From the NCBI RefSeq assembly GCF_900105355.1, contig NZ_FNSC01000002.1, positions 1-64,000 on the forward strand: a DNA stretch of 64,000 bases, written 5' to 3'. This document shows positions 8,087-16,608 of the stretch, in pieces (the stretch's first letter is position 1; every line of letters begins with the position of its first letter). Source of the stretch: Pseudomonas anguilliseptica. GTDB taxonomy: Bacteria > Pseudomonadota > Gammaproteobacteria > Pseudomonadales > Pseudomonadaceae. The translations under genes and the position numbers were made by a program. A model generated the notes under the pieces. That model was given only the letters and a program-made list of their open reading frames with translations, was not told the DNA's origin and ran no database searches.

Positions 8087-9130
8087 TCAGACAGCCGCAC
8101 CGCTATTACCTTGCCCCAGCCCGCCTGCTGCCGTCAGCATCTTCAGAATCACCAACGCAAACGCCCGGCTCTTGGTCTCGTTATCCAGCACGGTGTCGAG
8201 CACACGCTTGGGGAACAGGCCGTGCATCACTTGCTCGACCTAGTGGTTGCTGACCTGAGCCATGACATCTTCCTGGCGGCTGATGCGATTGGCGATGCCG
8301 GTGAAGAACTGCAGCTGATCCTCATCGCTCACTTCGGTACCGAAGATATCGTTCAGCGCCTCGATGATTTCCGATAGCCGCTTCTTCTCCGGGTCATGGG
8401 CCTTGCCGCTGGTCAGCGCGCTGGCCGGGTTGAGGCCATATTCGCCGTCCTCTTCGTGCATGCGCAGCTGATGTTCGGCGCGCTTGGTCAGGCGGTAGTG
8501 GGTTAGTTGCAGTTCGCCCACGTCCACGTCCTCCTGATCGAGGTGATCCACGCGCAGCAGGGGGTACAGGTGTTTTGCATACACGCACACCGCCGTCGAG
8601 GCTGCCGAGGTTGAACGGAAGGAAGAAGGTCTCCTTGCCGGCCAGCTTGATGGTCATTGCCACTTCATCCTGGCTCACGGCAAAGTGCACCAGCGCGCCA
8701 CGTTTGAAGGTCAGCAGCGGCTCCGACTTGCGCGTCAGCGGGTCTTTAACCGGGCGGTCGTAGCGGTACTGGCGCTTGGCGTTTTCTACGCTTTGCTTGA
8801 ACTAGCTTTTCAGCGCCAGTGTGGCGGCGGTGATGCCGTTGACGAACAGCACCAGATCGAGGCGCGGGTTGTAACTCCCCCTCACGGTAATACGGCGAGT
8901 AAGACACCTCCTGCACAACGCGCAGGCGGTTGCACTGGTAGCGCTTGAGGGGGCGAGTTCATACTGTGGTCGGGCCTGAAACTGCCGCCTCGATCTTCAC
9001 TCTCGGCAGTTTGAAGCCATGGCGCAATACATCCAGGGTACCGTCCTGCTTCAGCTCGCGCACCAGTTTCTGCACCAGCATGGCGTCCGGGTTGTTGGGG
9101 TTGGCCTTGGTGCTACTGGAGCAGGTAAGA
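8087..9130 (-). pseudogene. Type I restriction HsdR subunit remnant
   Basis: Read leftward, pieces of an HsdR-like protein occur in order. N-terminal: NPNNPDAMLVQKLVRELKQD, VLRHGFKLPRVKIE, KRYQCNRLRVVQEVSYSP and NPRLDLVLFVNGIT (nuclease-domain region). Then the C-terminal part: RYDRPVKDPLTRKSEPLLTF, FAVSQDEVAMTIKLAGKETF, LNDIFGTEVSDEDQLQFFTG and HGLFPKRVLDTVLDNE. The motor domains are missing, so a large internal deletion joined the two ends. In-frame stops (near 8241 and 8806) and frameshifts confirm decay. No hsdM or hsdS is seen. The right end runs up to the left end of IS5 copy A. Confidence 0.82.
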
Positions 9131-9300
9131 CCTAGCTGGCCTGTGCTATTGAAAACAAGGCTTGTCGGCTGGGCTATACGACAACCTATCGAACAGCTAC
9201 TCAAAACGCCACCGCTTCACAGGTGACCGAATAGCGCTGTGGCATGCAGTAGGCGGTCGAGCTGAGCCTTAACTTGCAAGAGTGTAACTAGGGTCGCTAG

Positions 9301-10492
9301 GGAAATCCTGAATAAGACTTCCTGATTTTGGCAAAATGCCCGGACGCCACCCGCCGAGTTTTCCGATGAAGCAAATGACCTTCGCCGATGCCGAGTACGC
9401 CGGCAAACGCAAGCAGACCCGCAAAGAGTTGTTCCTGATCGAGATGGATCGGGTGGTGCCGTGGAAGGGTTTGATCGCACTGATCGAACCGTATTACCCC
9501 AAGGGTGAAGGCGGTCGGCCGGCCTATCCGCTGATGGCGATGCTACGTGTGCACCTGATGCAGAACTGGTTCGGCTACAGCGACCCGGCGATGGAAGAAG
9601 CGCTGTACGAGACCACTATCCTGCGGCAGTTCGCCGGGCTGAGTCTGGAACGTATCCCCGACGAAACCACCATCCTCAACTTCCGTCGTCTGCTGGAGAA
9701 ACATGAGTTGGCTGCCGGCATCCTGGCCGTCATCAATGGCTATCTTGGCGACCGTGGCCTGTCGTTGCGCCAAGGCACCATCGTCGATGCCACGCTGATC
9801 AATGCGCCGAGTTCGACCAAGAACAAGGACGGCAAACGCGACCCAGAGATGCACCAGGCCAAGAAGGGCAACCAATACTACTTCGGCATGAAGGCGCACA
9901 TTGGCGTGGATGACGAGTCGGGGCTGGTACACAGCGTGGTAGGCACGGCGGCCAACGTGGCGGATGTCACTCAGGTCGACAAGTTGCTGCACGGCGAGGA
10001 AAACGTGGTGTGCGCCGATGCGGGTTATACCGGTGTCGAAAAGCGCCCCGAACATGATGGGCGCGAGGTGATCTGGCAGGTTGCTGCCCGCCGCAGCACC
10101 TATAAGAAGCTGGGTAAGAGCAGCCCGCTGTACAAAGCCAAACGCAAGATCGAGAAGGCCAAGGCCCAGGTGCGCGCCAAGGTTGAGCACCCGTTCCGGG
10201 TGATCAAGCGTCAGTTCAGTTATGTAAAGACACGCTTCCGTGGCTTGGCCAAGAACACGGCGCAACTGGTGACGCTGTTCGCGCTGTCGAACCTGTGGAT
10301 GGCACGCCGACATTTACTGACCAATGCAGGAGAGGTGCGCCTGTAATGCGGGAAATGGCTGCCGCGAGCTACTCGCGGCGGCTAAAAACACAGAAATGAA
10401 TGGGCAATCTGATCGTTTTTGATCGATTTGCCGCTTTCAAAATCGGCGGGGGCTGAAGTCAGCCAGAAATACATGGCTACTTCAGACCATCC
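9301..10492 (+). mobile_element. IS5-type element, copy A (1192 bp)
   Basis: Boundaries follow from alignment with copy B, whose 4-bp duplication is clear. The right end reads (reverse complement) GGATGGTCTGAAGTAG; the left end reads GGAAATCCTGAATAAG, so the inverted repeat is imperfect at its outer bases. Flanks are CTAG left and CTAA right, not identical. This fits an adjacent deletion or a mutated duplication. It carries one intact transposase gene. Confidence 0.85.
9366..10346 (+). CDS. IS5-family transposase (copy A)
   Basis: A 326-residue DDE transposase of the IS5 group. Start MKQMTFADAEYAGKRK chosen over an in-frame ATG 30 bases upstream because it matches the other copies. Catalytic signatures: IVDATLINAPSS (first D), VVCADAGYTG (second D), KVEHPFRVIKRQF (E with following R). 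The N-terminal part GGRPAYPLMAMLRVHLMQNW is the family's DUF772-type region. Full length and apparently functional. Near identical to copies B-D, with a few substitutions (PYYPKGEG, HQAKKGN) shared only with copy D. Confidence 0.93.
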   Translation: MKQMTFADAEYAGKRKQTRKELFLIEMDRVVPWKGLIALIEPYYPKGEGGRPAYPLMAMLRVHLMQNWFGYSDPAMEEALYETTILRQFAGLSLERIPDETTILNFRRLLEKHELAAGILAVINGYLGDRGLSLRQGTIVDATLINAPSSTKNKDGKRDPEMHQAKKGNQYYFGMKAHIGVDDESGLVHSVVGTAANVADVTQVDKLLHGEENVVCADAGYTGVEKRPEHDGREVIWQVAARRSTYKKLGKSSPLYKAKRKIEKAKAQVRAKVEHPFRVIKRQFSYVKTRFRGLAKNTAQLVTLFALSNLWMARRHLLTNAGEVRL

Positions 10493-10969
10493 CTAAGTGG
10501 CATGGAGTTATGTGTGACTGTGGTTAAGCTTCTTGGGTCGTAATCGCAACCGAAATCGCCAATATTTGACTCAACAATCATGTTCACGATCCCAGTAAGA
10601 AAGGAGTAATTCTTCTTATCACCTTTCTGCTTGTTCATTGGGAGAACACATTGCGGTTCGAGTTTGTTTTTTGTTTCAAAGAAAAGTTTTGCCGCAGCAT
10701 CCTTATCCATTAGGTTGCTTTTAACGGGGCCGTTAAGTATTTCTGATCTAAAGCGAAAGTAATCAAAAAGGATTTCGCCGAAACTGCTTAACTTTCCACT
10801 CTCATCTTCAATATGACGCATTGATAGCGACAATTTTTTGAAGCCTTTCCTTAGTTTTTCAATAGAGGGTATTAGAATGCTTTTATCTCGGCGATCTGTG
10901 TACCCCAGTTCTTGACTTATTGTCCTTACATGTGCCCAGAATTCGGGGGCTGCTTCAGAAACTTATCAT
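10477..10969 (-). pseudogene. Companion gene of the XRE/methyltransferase unit (possible restriction endonuclease), truncated
   Basis: The ATG at 10967-10969 overlaps the stop of the XRE gene (TAATG), the coupling seen for controller/endonuclease pairs. A one-base discrepancy near 10957 puts the rest (EFWAHVRTISQELGYTDRRD, SLSMRHIEDESGKLSSFGEI, NYSFLTGIVNMIVESN, YDPRSLTTVTHNSMPL) in the next frame, open from 10962. IS5 copy A then cuts the gene; the last seven residues come from the IS. A D12 adenine methyltransferase lies divergently, so a type II endonuclease is the obvious guess, but I recognise no nuclease motif in what remains. Confidence 0.6.
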
Positions 10970-11184
10970 TAGCTCTCAAGATATTCCCTTATAAAATCCA
11001 GCAGATCAACATCAATGGCTACACAAATCGCCTCGAGCTCTAGAAGGTCAAGGCGCTGCTCACCGTTTTCGTATTTACTGACGTAAGACTGTGACTCCCC
11101 GATCAGCTCGGCGACATGAGCCTGGGTGACTCCTGCTCTCAAGCGCGCGCTTCGCAGGATTATGCCGTAGCGGTATTTTTTCAT
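10969..11184 (-). CDS. XRE-family regulator of the restriction-modification unit
   Basis: 71 residues: YGIILRSARLRAGVTQAHVA, GESQSYVSKYENGEQRLDLL (recognition helix) and LEAICVAIDVDLLDFIREYL. A classic C-protein-like layout: small HTH protein encoded just upstream of, and overlapping, the companion gene, with the methyltransferase divergent. It probably controls both through the inverted repeat at 11210-11230. The gene is intact although both its neighbours are IS-damaged. Confidence 0.88.
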   Translation of the reverse strand: MKKYRYGIILRSARLRAGVTQAHVAELIGESQSYVSKYENGEQRLDLLELEAICVAIDVDLLDFIREYLES

Positions 11185-11209
11185 TGGAGTAAGCTATACG
11201 AGCCGTGCT

Positions 11210-11230
11210 ATTATTCAAAATCAGAATAAT
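11210..11230. promoter_or_regulatory. Inverted repeat between XRE gene and methyltransferase start
   Basis: ATTATTC and GAATAAT form a perfect 7-bp inverted repeat with a 7-base spacer, 26 bases upstream of the XRE start and 22 bases before the original methyltransferase ATG. A likely controller box (inference). Confidence 0.55.
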
Positions 11231-11264
11231 GATCATGCTGCGGGGGCAATTATGAATGACCTAA

Positions 11265-12456
11265 GGATCCTCTGAAGTAGCCATGCATTTCTGGCTGACG
11301 TCAGCCTCTGCTGATTTCGAAAGTGATAAATCGATCAAAAACGATCAGATTACCGGCTCATTTCTGTGTTTTTAGCCGCCGCGAGCACCTCGCGGCAGCC
11401 ATTTCCAGCATTACGGGCGCACCTCTCCTGCATTCGTCAGTAAATGTCGGCGCGCCATCCACAGATTTGACAGCGCGAATAAAGTCACCAGTTGCGCCGT
11501 GTTTTTGACCAGGCCACGGAAGCGCGTCTTCACATAACCGAACTGACGCTTGATCACCCGAAACGGATGCTCGACCTTGGCTCGCACTTGGGCCTTGGCC
11601 TTCTCGATTTTGCGCTTGGCTTTGTACAGCGCGCTGCGCGCGCCGAGTTTCTTGTAAGTGCTACGCCGTGCTGCAACCTGCCAGATCACTTGACGGCCCT
11701 CATGCTCGGGGCGCTTCTCGACACCGGTATATCCGGCATCGGCCCCCACCATGTTTTCCTCGCCGTGCAGCAGCTTATCGACCTGGGTGACATCCGCCAC
11801 GTTGGCGGCAGTACCCACCACGCGGTGCACCAAGCCAGACTCGTCATCCACCCCGATGTGCGCCTTCATGCCGAAGTAATACTGATTGCCTTTCTTGGTT
11901 GAGTGCATCTCAGGGTCACGCTTACCGTTCTTGTTCTTGGTTGAACTCGGCGCGTTGATCAGCGTGGCATCGACGATGGTGCCTTGGCGCAGCGACAAAC
12001 CACGGTCACCCAGGTAGCCATTGATCACGGCCAGGATGCCGGCAGCCAGTTCGTGTTTTTCCAGCAAGCGGCGGAAGTTGAGGATGGTGGTTTCGTCAGG
12101 AATGCGCTCCAGAGTCAGCCCGGCAAACTGGCGTAGGATGGTGGTCTCGTACAGCGCCTCTTCCATCGCCGGATCGCTGTAACCGAACCAGTTTTGCATC
12201 AGATGCACTCGCAGCATCGCCATCAGCGGATAGGACGGTCGGCCGCCTTCACCCTTTGGATAATGCGGCTCGATCAAAGCGATCAACCCTTTCCATGGCA
12301 CTACCCGATCCATCTCGATCAGGAACAATTCTTTGCGGGTCTGCTTGCGCTTGCCGGCGTACTCGGCGTCGGCGAAGGTCATCTGCTTCATCGGAAAACT
12401 CGGCGGGTGGAGTGCGGATATTTTGCCAAAATCAGGAAGTCTTTTTCAGACCATCC
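11265..12456 (-). mobile_element. IS5-type element, copy B (1192 bp, CTAA duplication)
   Basis: Ends GGATCCTCTGAAG (left) and, in reverse complement, GGATGGTCTGAAAAAG (right) form a 12-bp imperfect inverted repeat. The 4-bp duplication CTAA is at 11261-11264 and 12457-12460, the YTAR target typical of IS5. It sits 12 bases inside the methyltransferase gene, so the insertion is a clean single event. The transposase gene points left. Confidence 0.95.
11411..12391 (-). CDS. IS5-family transposase (copy B)
   Basis: 326 residues, full length, with the same DDE signatures as copy A (IVDATLINAPSS, VGADAGYTG, KVEHPFRVIKRQF). It differs from copy A at scattered residues (HSTKKGN instead of HQAKKGN, NKNGKRD, KKLGARS) and groups with copy C. 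Presumably active. Confidence 0.93.
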   Translation of the reverse strand: MKQMTFADAEYAGKRKQTRKELFLIEMDRVVPWKGLIALIEPHYPKGEGGRPSYPLMAMLRVHLMQNWFGYSDPAMEEALYETTILRQFAGLTLERIPDETTILNFRRLLEKHELAAGILAVINGYLGDRGLSLRQGTIVDATLINAPSSTKNKNGKRDPEMHSTKKGNQYYFGMKAHIGVDDESGLVHRVVGTAANVADVTQVDKLLHGEENMVGADAGYTGVEKRPEHEGRQVIWQVAARRSTYKKLGARSALYKAKRKIEKAKAQVRAKVEHPFRVIKRQFGYVKTRFRGLVKNTAQLVTLFALSNLWMARRHLLTNAGEVRP

Positions 12457-13387
12457 CTAACAAACGATGTTTTTGATTCTTTTCAAGGAGGGGCTGTCAA
12501 GTTAAATGGGGGTGTTAAACCCTTTAAGACGCAGCTGTTAAAATGGATTGGCAACAAACAAAAGCAAGCTCAAGATATAATTAGCTATTTCCCAAGAGAT
12601 TATGGGACTTACTATGAGCCCTTTGTTGGCAGCGGTGGCGTGCTTGGTACACTGGCACCTCACAAAGCGGTTGCAAGCGATATATTCCCGCCATTGGTTG
12701 AAATATGGACGGCTCTGTGCAATGAACCCGCCGAACTAAAGAGATGGTACGCAGAGCGATATGCCAGGATGATGGCGATAGGGAAAGTTACTGCATACCA
12801 AGAGCTATTGACCTCCTATAATCAGCGCCCAAACGGTGCTGATTTTGTTTTCCTGTTAAGGTCTTGCTACGGTGGTGTTGTTAGGTTTCGAAAGAAAGAC
12901 GGATATATGTCAACGCCCTGTGGAGCTCACGACCCTATAGCGCCAGAGAAATTTTCAGCTAGGGTGGACATATGGCACGAGAGAACAAAAAATACAACGT
13001 TTCTCCTAAGCGATTTCGATCAAATCATGGATAGGGCTACGGAGGGGGATCTGATTTACTGCGATCCGCCCTACGTTGATAGCCAGGCCATACTTTATGG
13101 TGCTCAAAACTTCTCGTTAACGCGACTGCTTGACAGGATCGAGTTGTGCAAGTCCCGTGGTGTATACGTTGCGCTAAGCATTGACGGCACTAAATTCTCA
13201 GGAGAGAAGCTCTGTGAGGTGGCGGTGCCTCAAGGGCTGTTCGAAAGAGAAGTGTTTATCAATGTGGGACGATCCATGTTGAGAAGGTTTCAAATGGACG
13301 GAGCTACGCTAGAAGGTCATGTTGTCACTGACCGCTTATTATTAACTTACTAGGTCTAGTCATTCTTTGCATGCGGCGTGTTTACTC

Positions 13388-13636
13388 ATGGATAACCTGG
13401 CATTAAGAAAATCTGTAAGTGAGATTGTGGGCAGATATTTAGCTGATCTAGATGGAGAGGTGCCGTCAAAAGGCTTATATAAAGTATTTATCAATGACAT
13501 GGATTATGCCGTGTATCGTTTTGTTTTCATTCGTCATAGTAAACACCAAAGTAACGCCACTAAAACTCTTGGGATTAGCAGAGCGACATTCCGCAAAAGA
13601 CTTATTGAATTAGATTTACATGAAGTAGGTGCGTAA
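13388..13636 (+). CDS. Fis-like DNA-binding protein
   Basis: 82 residues starting MDNLALRKSVSEIVGRYLAD. The C-terminal half, NATKTLGISRATFRKRLIEL, matches the Fis helix-turn-helix (AATMMGINRGTLRKKL in E. coli Fis), and YLADLDGEVPSKGLYKVFIN aligns with the Fis dimerisation region. Native fis of gammaproteobacteria follows dusB; this copy instead follows an adenine methyltransferase in a low-GC island segment, so it is likely an acquired paralogue (inference). An in-frame ATG at 13367 is less likely. Confidence 0.75.
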   Translation: MDNLALRKSVSEIVGRYLADLDGEVPSKGLYKVFINDMDYAVYRFVFIRHSKHQSNATKTLGISRATFRKRLIELDLHEVGA

Positions 13637-13736
13637 CAGGGGTAAGTCTTACATTTTGCACAGGTCGGTCGGTGACCTATTTTCTATCCCGCGCCGGAAG
13701 GTGTCGAAAGAGGGAGGGTAGCGACAGATCACCTTT

Positions 13737-14018
13737 TTAGCGCCTATCCCATTGCTCAGCAAGGGGATAGGCGCCTTGGACATTGGATGGGTAATAGCTG
13801 GAGGGCGGCCCCCCGGCCTTTACGCAAAGCTCGGCCGCTTCAAGGCTGGCCTTTGTTCGCTCCAGGATCAATTTCCGCGCCATTTCTGCCATGGCGTCGA
13901 GGACTTGAAGGAGGAAGCGCCAAGCAGTGGCTTTGATGTCAGTACTGGCGGTGAGTGAGCGAAGATCAACTGTCCGCGCATCGAGGCCGGAAGCAAGATC
14001 AACCAGTCCTGCCTCCAT
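13737..14018 (-). pseudogene. Serine recombinase (resolvase/invertase) remnant
   Basis: Read leftward: GLVDLASGLDARTVDLRSLT, STDIKATAWRFLLQVLDAMA, EMARKLILERTKASLEAAEL and KAGGPP. This lines up with the second half of the resolvase catalytic domain (LRSLTE-x-IDT, GRFLFQVL-x-x-LAEMERELI-x-ERT, GGRP). The N-terminal half with the catalytic serine is missing and several invariant positions are changed. A 12-bp inverted repeat (AGCGCCTATCCC and GGGATAGGCGCC, 13739-13775) overlaps its 3' end. It lies 100 bases from IS66 copy 1. Confidence 0.65.
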
Positions 14019-14165
14019 CGGAGGCGAAAACCTGCGCGTCTACCTGATCCGCGTGGTCTCGCATCTTTATAGGTGAAGACTTTATCGGGAAACAATCGGG
14101 GACACCCATTAGCCGGTCCGTAAGCGCTCCATAGACCCCACCTCCCTCTGGAGAGGTTTTGCGTT

Positions 14166-15722
14166 TTACAGTGGCGTCGTTGGTTGGCAGTTCCAAGGCA
14201 GCAGCGCTTCGTAGGCTTCAACGCTGTTGGCCAGCGGCAGGCGTTCGAGGACATGGCGCAGCCAGGCGTAGGGCTCCTGGCCATTGGTCTTGGCGGTTTC
14301 CACCAGGCTGTAGAGTTGGGCGCTGGCGGTCGCGCCTTTCGGCGTGTCGCTGAACAGCCAGTTCTTGCGACCTATGACGAAGGGCCGGATCGCGCGCTCG
14401 GCAGCGTTGTTATCGATCTGCAGGTGGCCAGCCTCGATGTAGCGTTCGAGTCGGCTCCAGTTGCTCGCCAGGTAGTTCACTGCTTTGCCCAGGGCATTCT
14501 GCGCCGTGACCTGCGGCTGGGGTTTCTCCAGCCAGGTCTTGAGCTGATCGAGGAGCGGTAGGCTGTGCTGCTGGCGGCCCCGGTAGCGCTGTTCATCGCT
14601 GGCATCCTTAAGTTCGCGCTCGATGCCGTAGAGCTTGTTGATCATCCCCAACGCGATGTCGGCACGCCCGGTTTTGCCCTTCGGTTGCACCTTTTGCGCT
14701 TCGACGAACTTGCGCCGCGCATGCGCCCAGCAGGCCAGGCGCTCAACACCTTGTTGTGCGGCCACGGCGTTGTAGCCGGCGTAATCGTCGGTCATCAGGT
14801 AGCCGCGATAACCGTCGAGCAGGCGCAGCGGCACCTCCTGCGCGCGGCTGGTTGTGTAGTCGAAGAGGATCACCGGTTTGCCAGGCGGGCCACCGGTCTG
14901 CACCCACATCCAGGAGTGGCTGCTCGGATCGCGCCCAGGCTCCTTGAGCACCTGCACGCGGGTTTCATCGCAGTGGATCACCGGACTGTCCAGCAGCCTG
15001 TCGCGCATCAGGTTGAGCAACGGTTGTAGCAGTTCGCCGCACTGGATCACCCAGCGCGCCAGGGTCTGCCGGGGGATGTCGATGCCATGGCGACTGAGCA
15101 TCTTTTCGAAGCGATACAGTGGGATGCCGTCGGCGTATTTGCTGGTCAGCAGCATCGCCAGCACGCTCGGGCTGGCCAGCCTTTTCTCGATCAGTTGGGC
15201 CGGTTTGTCAGCGGTGACCGGCGCGCTTTCGCAGGCCTTGCAGGCATAGGTCTTGCGAATGTGGCGGATCACCTGAACCTGCATCGGGATGATTTCCAGC
15301 TGCTCGCTGGTTTCTTCGCCGATGGCCTGCTTGCGGCAACCGCATTCGCAGGTCAGTTCGTGTTCGGGCAGTTCGTGGATGACCTCGACACGCGGTAGTT
15401 CGGCCGGTAACGGCTTGCGCTTGCCGCGGCGCTTGGTCGGCGCAACGACTTCTTCCTCGACCTCAGCGGCCGGAGCTTCAGCCGCCGCTTCGGCCAGGCT
15501 TTCCGCTTCGTTGAACATCTCTAGCTGCGGTGAATCCGGGTCGCTGCTCTGCTCGGATTTACGGCCGAACAGGCGCTGGATCAACAGCGCGTTTTGTTCG
15601 CGCAGGCGCTCGATCTGCCCATCCTTGTCCTTGGCCAATTCCTGCGCCGACGACAACACCTCAGCGAGCAATTGCTTGAGCGCGGCGGGGTCATCAGGAA
15701 GGGTTTCGGGCACAGAAATCAT
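14166..15722 (-). CDS. tnpC: IS66 transposase TnpC (copy 1)
   Basis: 518-residue IS66 transposase: N-terminal leucine-zipper-like region ([20 protein letters not shown]), CECGCRKQ and CKACES zinc-finger cysteines, catalytic [12 protein letters not shown] (D), [11 protein letters not shown] (D) and [12 protein letters not shown] (E). This copy differs from the other four at three or so residues (ARG for SER in [13 protein letters not shown] for KTQPQ, HLQID for HLPID), so it is the most diverged copy. Confidence 0.94.
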   Translation of the reverse strand: MISVPETLPDDPAALKQLLAEVLSSAQELAKDKDGQIERLREQNALLIQRLFGRKSEQSSDPDSPQLEMFNEAESLAEAAAEAPAAEVEEEVVAPTKRRGKRKPLPAELPRVEVIHELPEHELTCECGCRKQAIGEETSEQLEIIPMQVQVIRHIRKTYACKACESAPVTADKPAQLIEKRLASPSVLAMLLTSKYADGIPLYRFEKMLSRHGIDIPRQTLARWVIQCGELLQPLLNLMRDRLLDSPVIHCDETRVQVLKEPGRDPSSHSWMWVQTGGPPGKPVILFDYTTSRAQEVPLRLLDGYRGYLMTDDYAGYNAVAAQQGVERLACWAHARRKFVEAQKVQPKGKTGRADIALGMINKLYGIERELKDASDEQRYRGRQQHSLPLLDQLKTWLEKPQPQVTAQNALGKAVNYLASNWSRLERYIEAGHLQIDNNAAERAIRPFVIGRKNWLFSDTPKGATASAQLYSLVETAKTNGQEPYAWLRHVLERLPLANSVEAYEALLPWNCQPTTPL

Positions 15723-15740
15723 GCCGTGGATTATACCGGC

Positions 15741-16100
15741 TCAGGTGACGAACCTAGGGGTCAAAACCTGGTGCGGCCGGTTGCGCCACAGGTCGATACC
15801 GTCCAACAACCAGTTCAACTCCTGGGCCGTCAGCACGATCGCATCTTCGCCAGGTTCCGGATGCGACTTGAAGCGTTCAGCCTCCAATCGCTTGAGCCAC
15901 AGGCAAAAGCCGTTGCGCTCCCAATACAAAATCTTCACCCGGCTGCGCGCGCGGTTGAGGAAGACGAACAGCACCGGGTCGAACACCGCCACCTTGATAT
16001 CCAGCTCGACCAGGGCGGCCAGGCCATCGATGGATTTTCGGAAATCCACCGGCTTGGGGTATAGATAGACTTTTTCGACTTTGGCGTCGGGGCGCATCAT
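15741..16100 (-). CDS. tnpB: IS66 accessory protein TnpB (copy 1)
   Basis: 119-residue IS66 Orf2-type protein with the hallmark YLYPKPVDFRKSIDGLAALV and FLNRARSRVKILYWERNGFC. The start MMRPDAKVEK is preferred because TCTGGAG lies at ribosome-site distance; an in-frame ATG 36 bases upstream would add 12 residues. Needed for transposition of canonical IS66 elements. No tnpA precedes it. Confidence 0.92.
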   Translation of the reverse strand: MMRPDAKVEKVYLYPKPVDFRKSIDGLAALVELDIKVAVFDPVLFVFLNRARSRVKILYWERNGFCLWLKRLEAERFKSHPEPGEDAIVLTAQELNWLLDGIDLWRNRPHQVLTPRFVT

Positions 16101-16235
16101 GACGGCTGGCTCCAGAAAGAAATTGGAGCTCAGCATTGGCTGGCCTGCGGATCATTTGTAGATGAGGTTTATGGAGCGCTTACGTTATAACGAACGCGGT
16201 ACTATTCCGTTATAGCCGAATTCGGTCTAATCACT

Positions 16236-16242
16236 GTTAGGC
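16236..16242 (+). other. Recombination core at the head of the rightward cassette array
   Basis: GTTAGGC (G/TTAGGC) marks where the first cassette begins. It is preceded by TATAACG...CGTTATA (16185-16217) of unclear nature; no integrase gene or recognisable attI follows to the left because IS66 copy 1 starts there. Confidence 0.5.
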
Positions 16243-16251
16243 GCTTACAAC

Positions 16252-16455
16252 ATGAGAGACCCAGAACGCATCGACGAGATGCTGGAATTAATTCGTGAAG
16301 TTTGGCAGGACAATCCGGATCTACGGCTTGGTCAACTAATTATGAATGCAGCCCGTATGCGTGAGCCCACAGCCGAGAATATCTTCTATATCGAAGATGG
16401 AAGTCTTGCAAAGGGCTTAAGGCGTTATCTAGAGCAGGTTAAAACAAAAGAGTAA
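16252..16455 (+). CDS. Cassette 1: small protein of unknown function
   Basis: 67 residues: MRDPERIDEMLELIREVWQD, NPDLRLGQLIMNAARMREPT, FYIEDGSLAKGLRRYLEQVK. The DPxRI...NPDLRLGQLI pattern is common in small cassette-encoded proteins (I recall it from integron cassettes, possibly YihD/DUF1040-like, not verified). It is the only gene between the array-head core at 16236 and attC1, the one-gene-per-cassette layout. A start 10 bases after the cassette boundary, without a strong ribosome site, is usual for cassettes. Confidence 0.72.
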   Translation: MRDPERIDEMLELIREVWQDNPDLRLGQLIMNAARMREPTAENIFYIEDGSLAKGLRRYLEQVKTKE

Positions 16456-16518
16456 TTTTCGTGTTCAAGGCTGGGGGCCATAACTTTTTAGCATTCTATG
16501 TGCACGGCTCAGCACAGC

Positions 16519-16594
16519 GTCTAACTAGCGGTTCAAACCGTTCGCTGCGCTCACTGGGACGGGCTAAAGCCCGCCCCTTAACCAAACGTTATGT
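16519..16594 (+). repeat. attC1 (76 bp)
   Basis: R'' GTCTAAC (16519-16525) and R' GTTATGT (16588-16594) bound a long imperfect palindrome with central CGTTCGCTGCGCTCACTGGG and CCCGCCCCTTAACCAAACG. This is the Pseudomonas chromosomal-integron attC type. attC6 and attC7 share the same core. Confidence 0.9.
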
Positions 16595-16608
16595 GCCAAG
16601 GAGGATGT

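Larger units (their letters stand above)
11252..13353 (+). pseudogene. D12-class DNA adenine methyltransferase, split by IS5 copy B
   Basis: Transfers methyl from SAM to N6 of adenine in a specific site. Removing IS5 copy B and one CTAA duplication joins ATG-AAT-GAC-CTA (11252-11263) to ACA-AAC-GAT (12460 on), giving MNDLTNDVFDSFQGG in one frame. Motifs after the IS: LLKWIGNKQKQAQDI (the K-W-x-G-x-K SAM motif), YYEPFVGSGGVLGTL (motif I), LIYCDPPYVDS (catalytic DPPY). The body of about 300 residues is intact. After insertion, an open frame from 12256 inside the IS runs into it, so a fusion protein could in principle be made. Partner of the XRE/companion gene unit. Confidence 0.88.
14120..16183 (-). 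mobile_element. IS66-type element, copy 1 (2064 bp, no target duplication)
   Basis: Ends read GTAAGCGCTCCATAGACC and, at the other side, the inverse of GTAAGCGCTCCATAAACC. The flanking 8-mers (GCCGGTCC left, GTTATAAC right) do not match, unlike copies 2, 3 and 5, so one flank was lost or exchanged after insertion. It carries tnpB and tnpC only. Confidence 0.93.

Noticed and set aside
12256..13353. Open frame of 365 codons as the native methyltransferase
   Set aside because: The first 67 codons are antisense IS5 sequence. The true start is 11252, shown by the CTAA duplication and restored frame.
15289..16068. 259-codon and 156-codon antisense frames in each IS66 copy
   Set aside because: They are mirror frames of tnpB/tnpC in GC-rich sequence, with no ribosome site and no recognisable protein.
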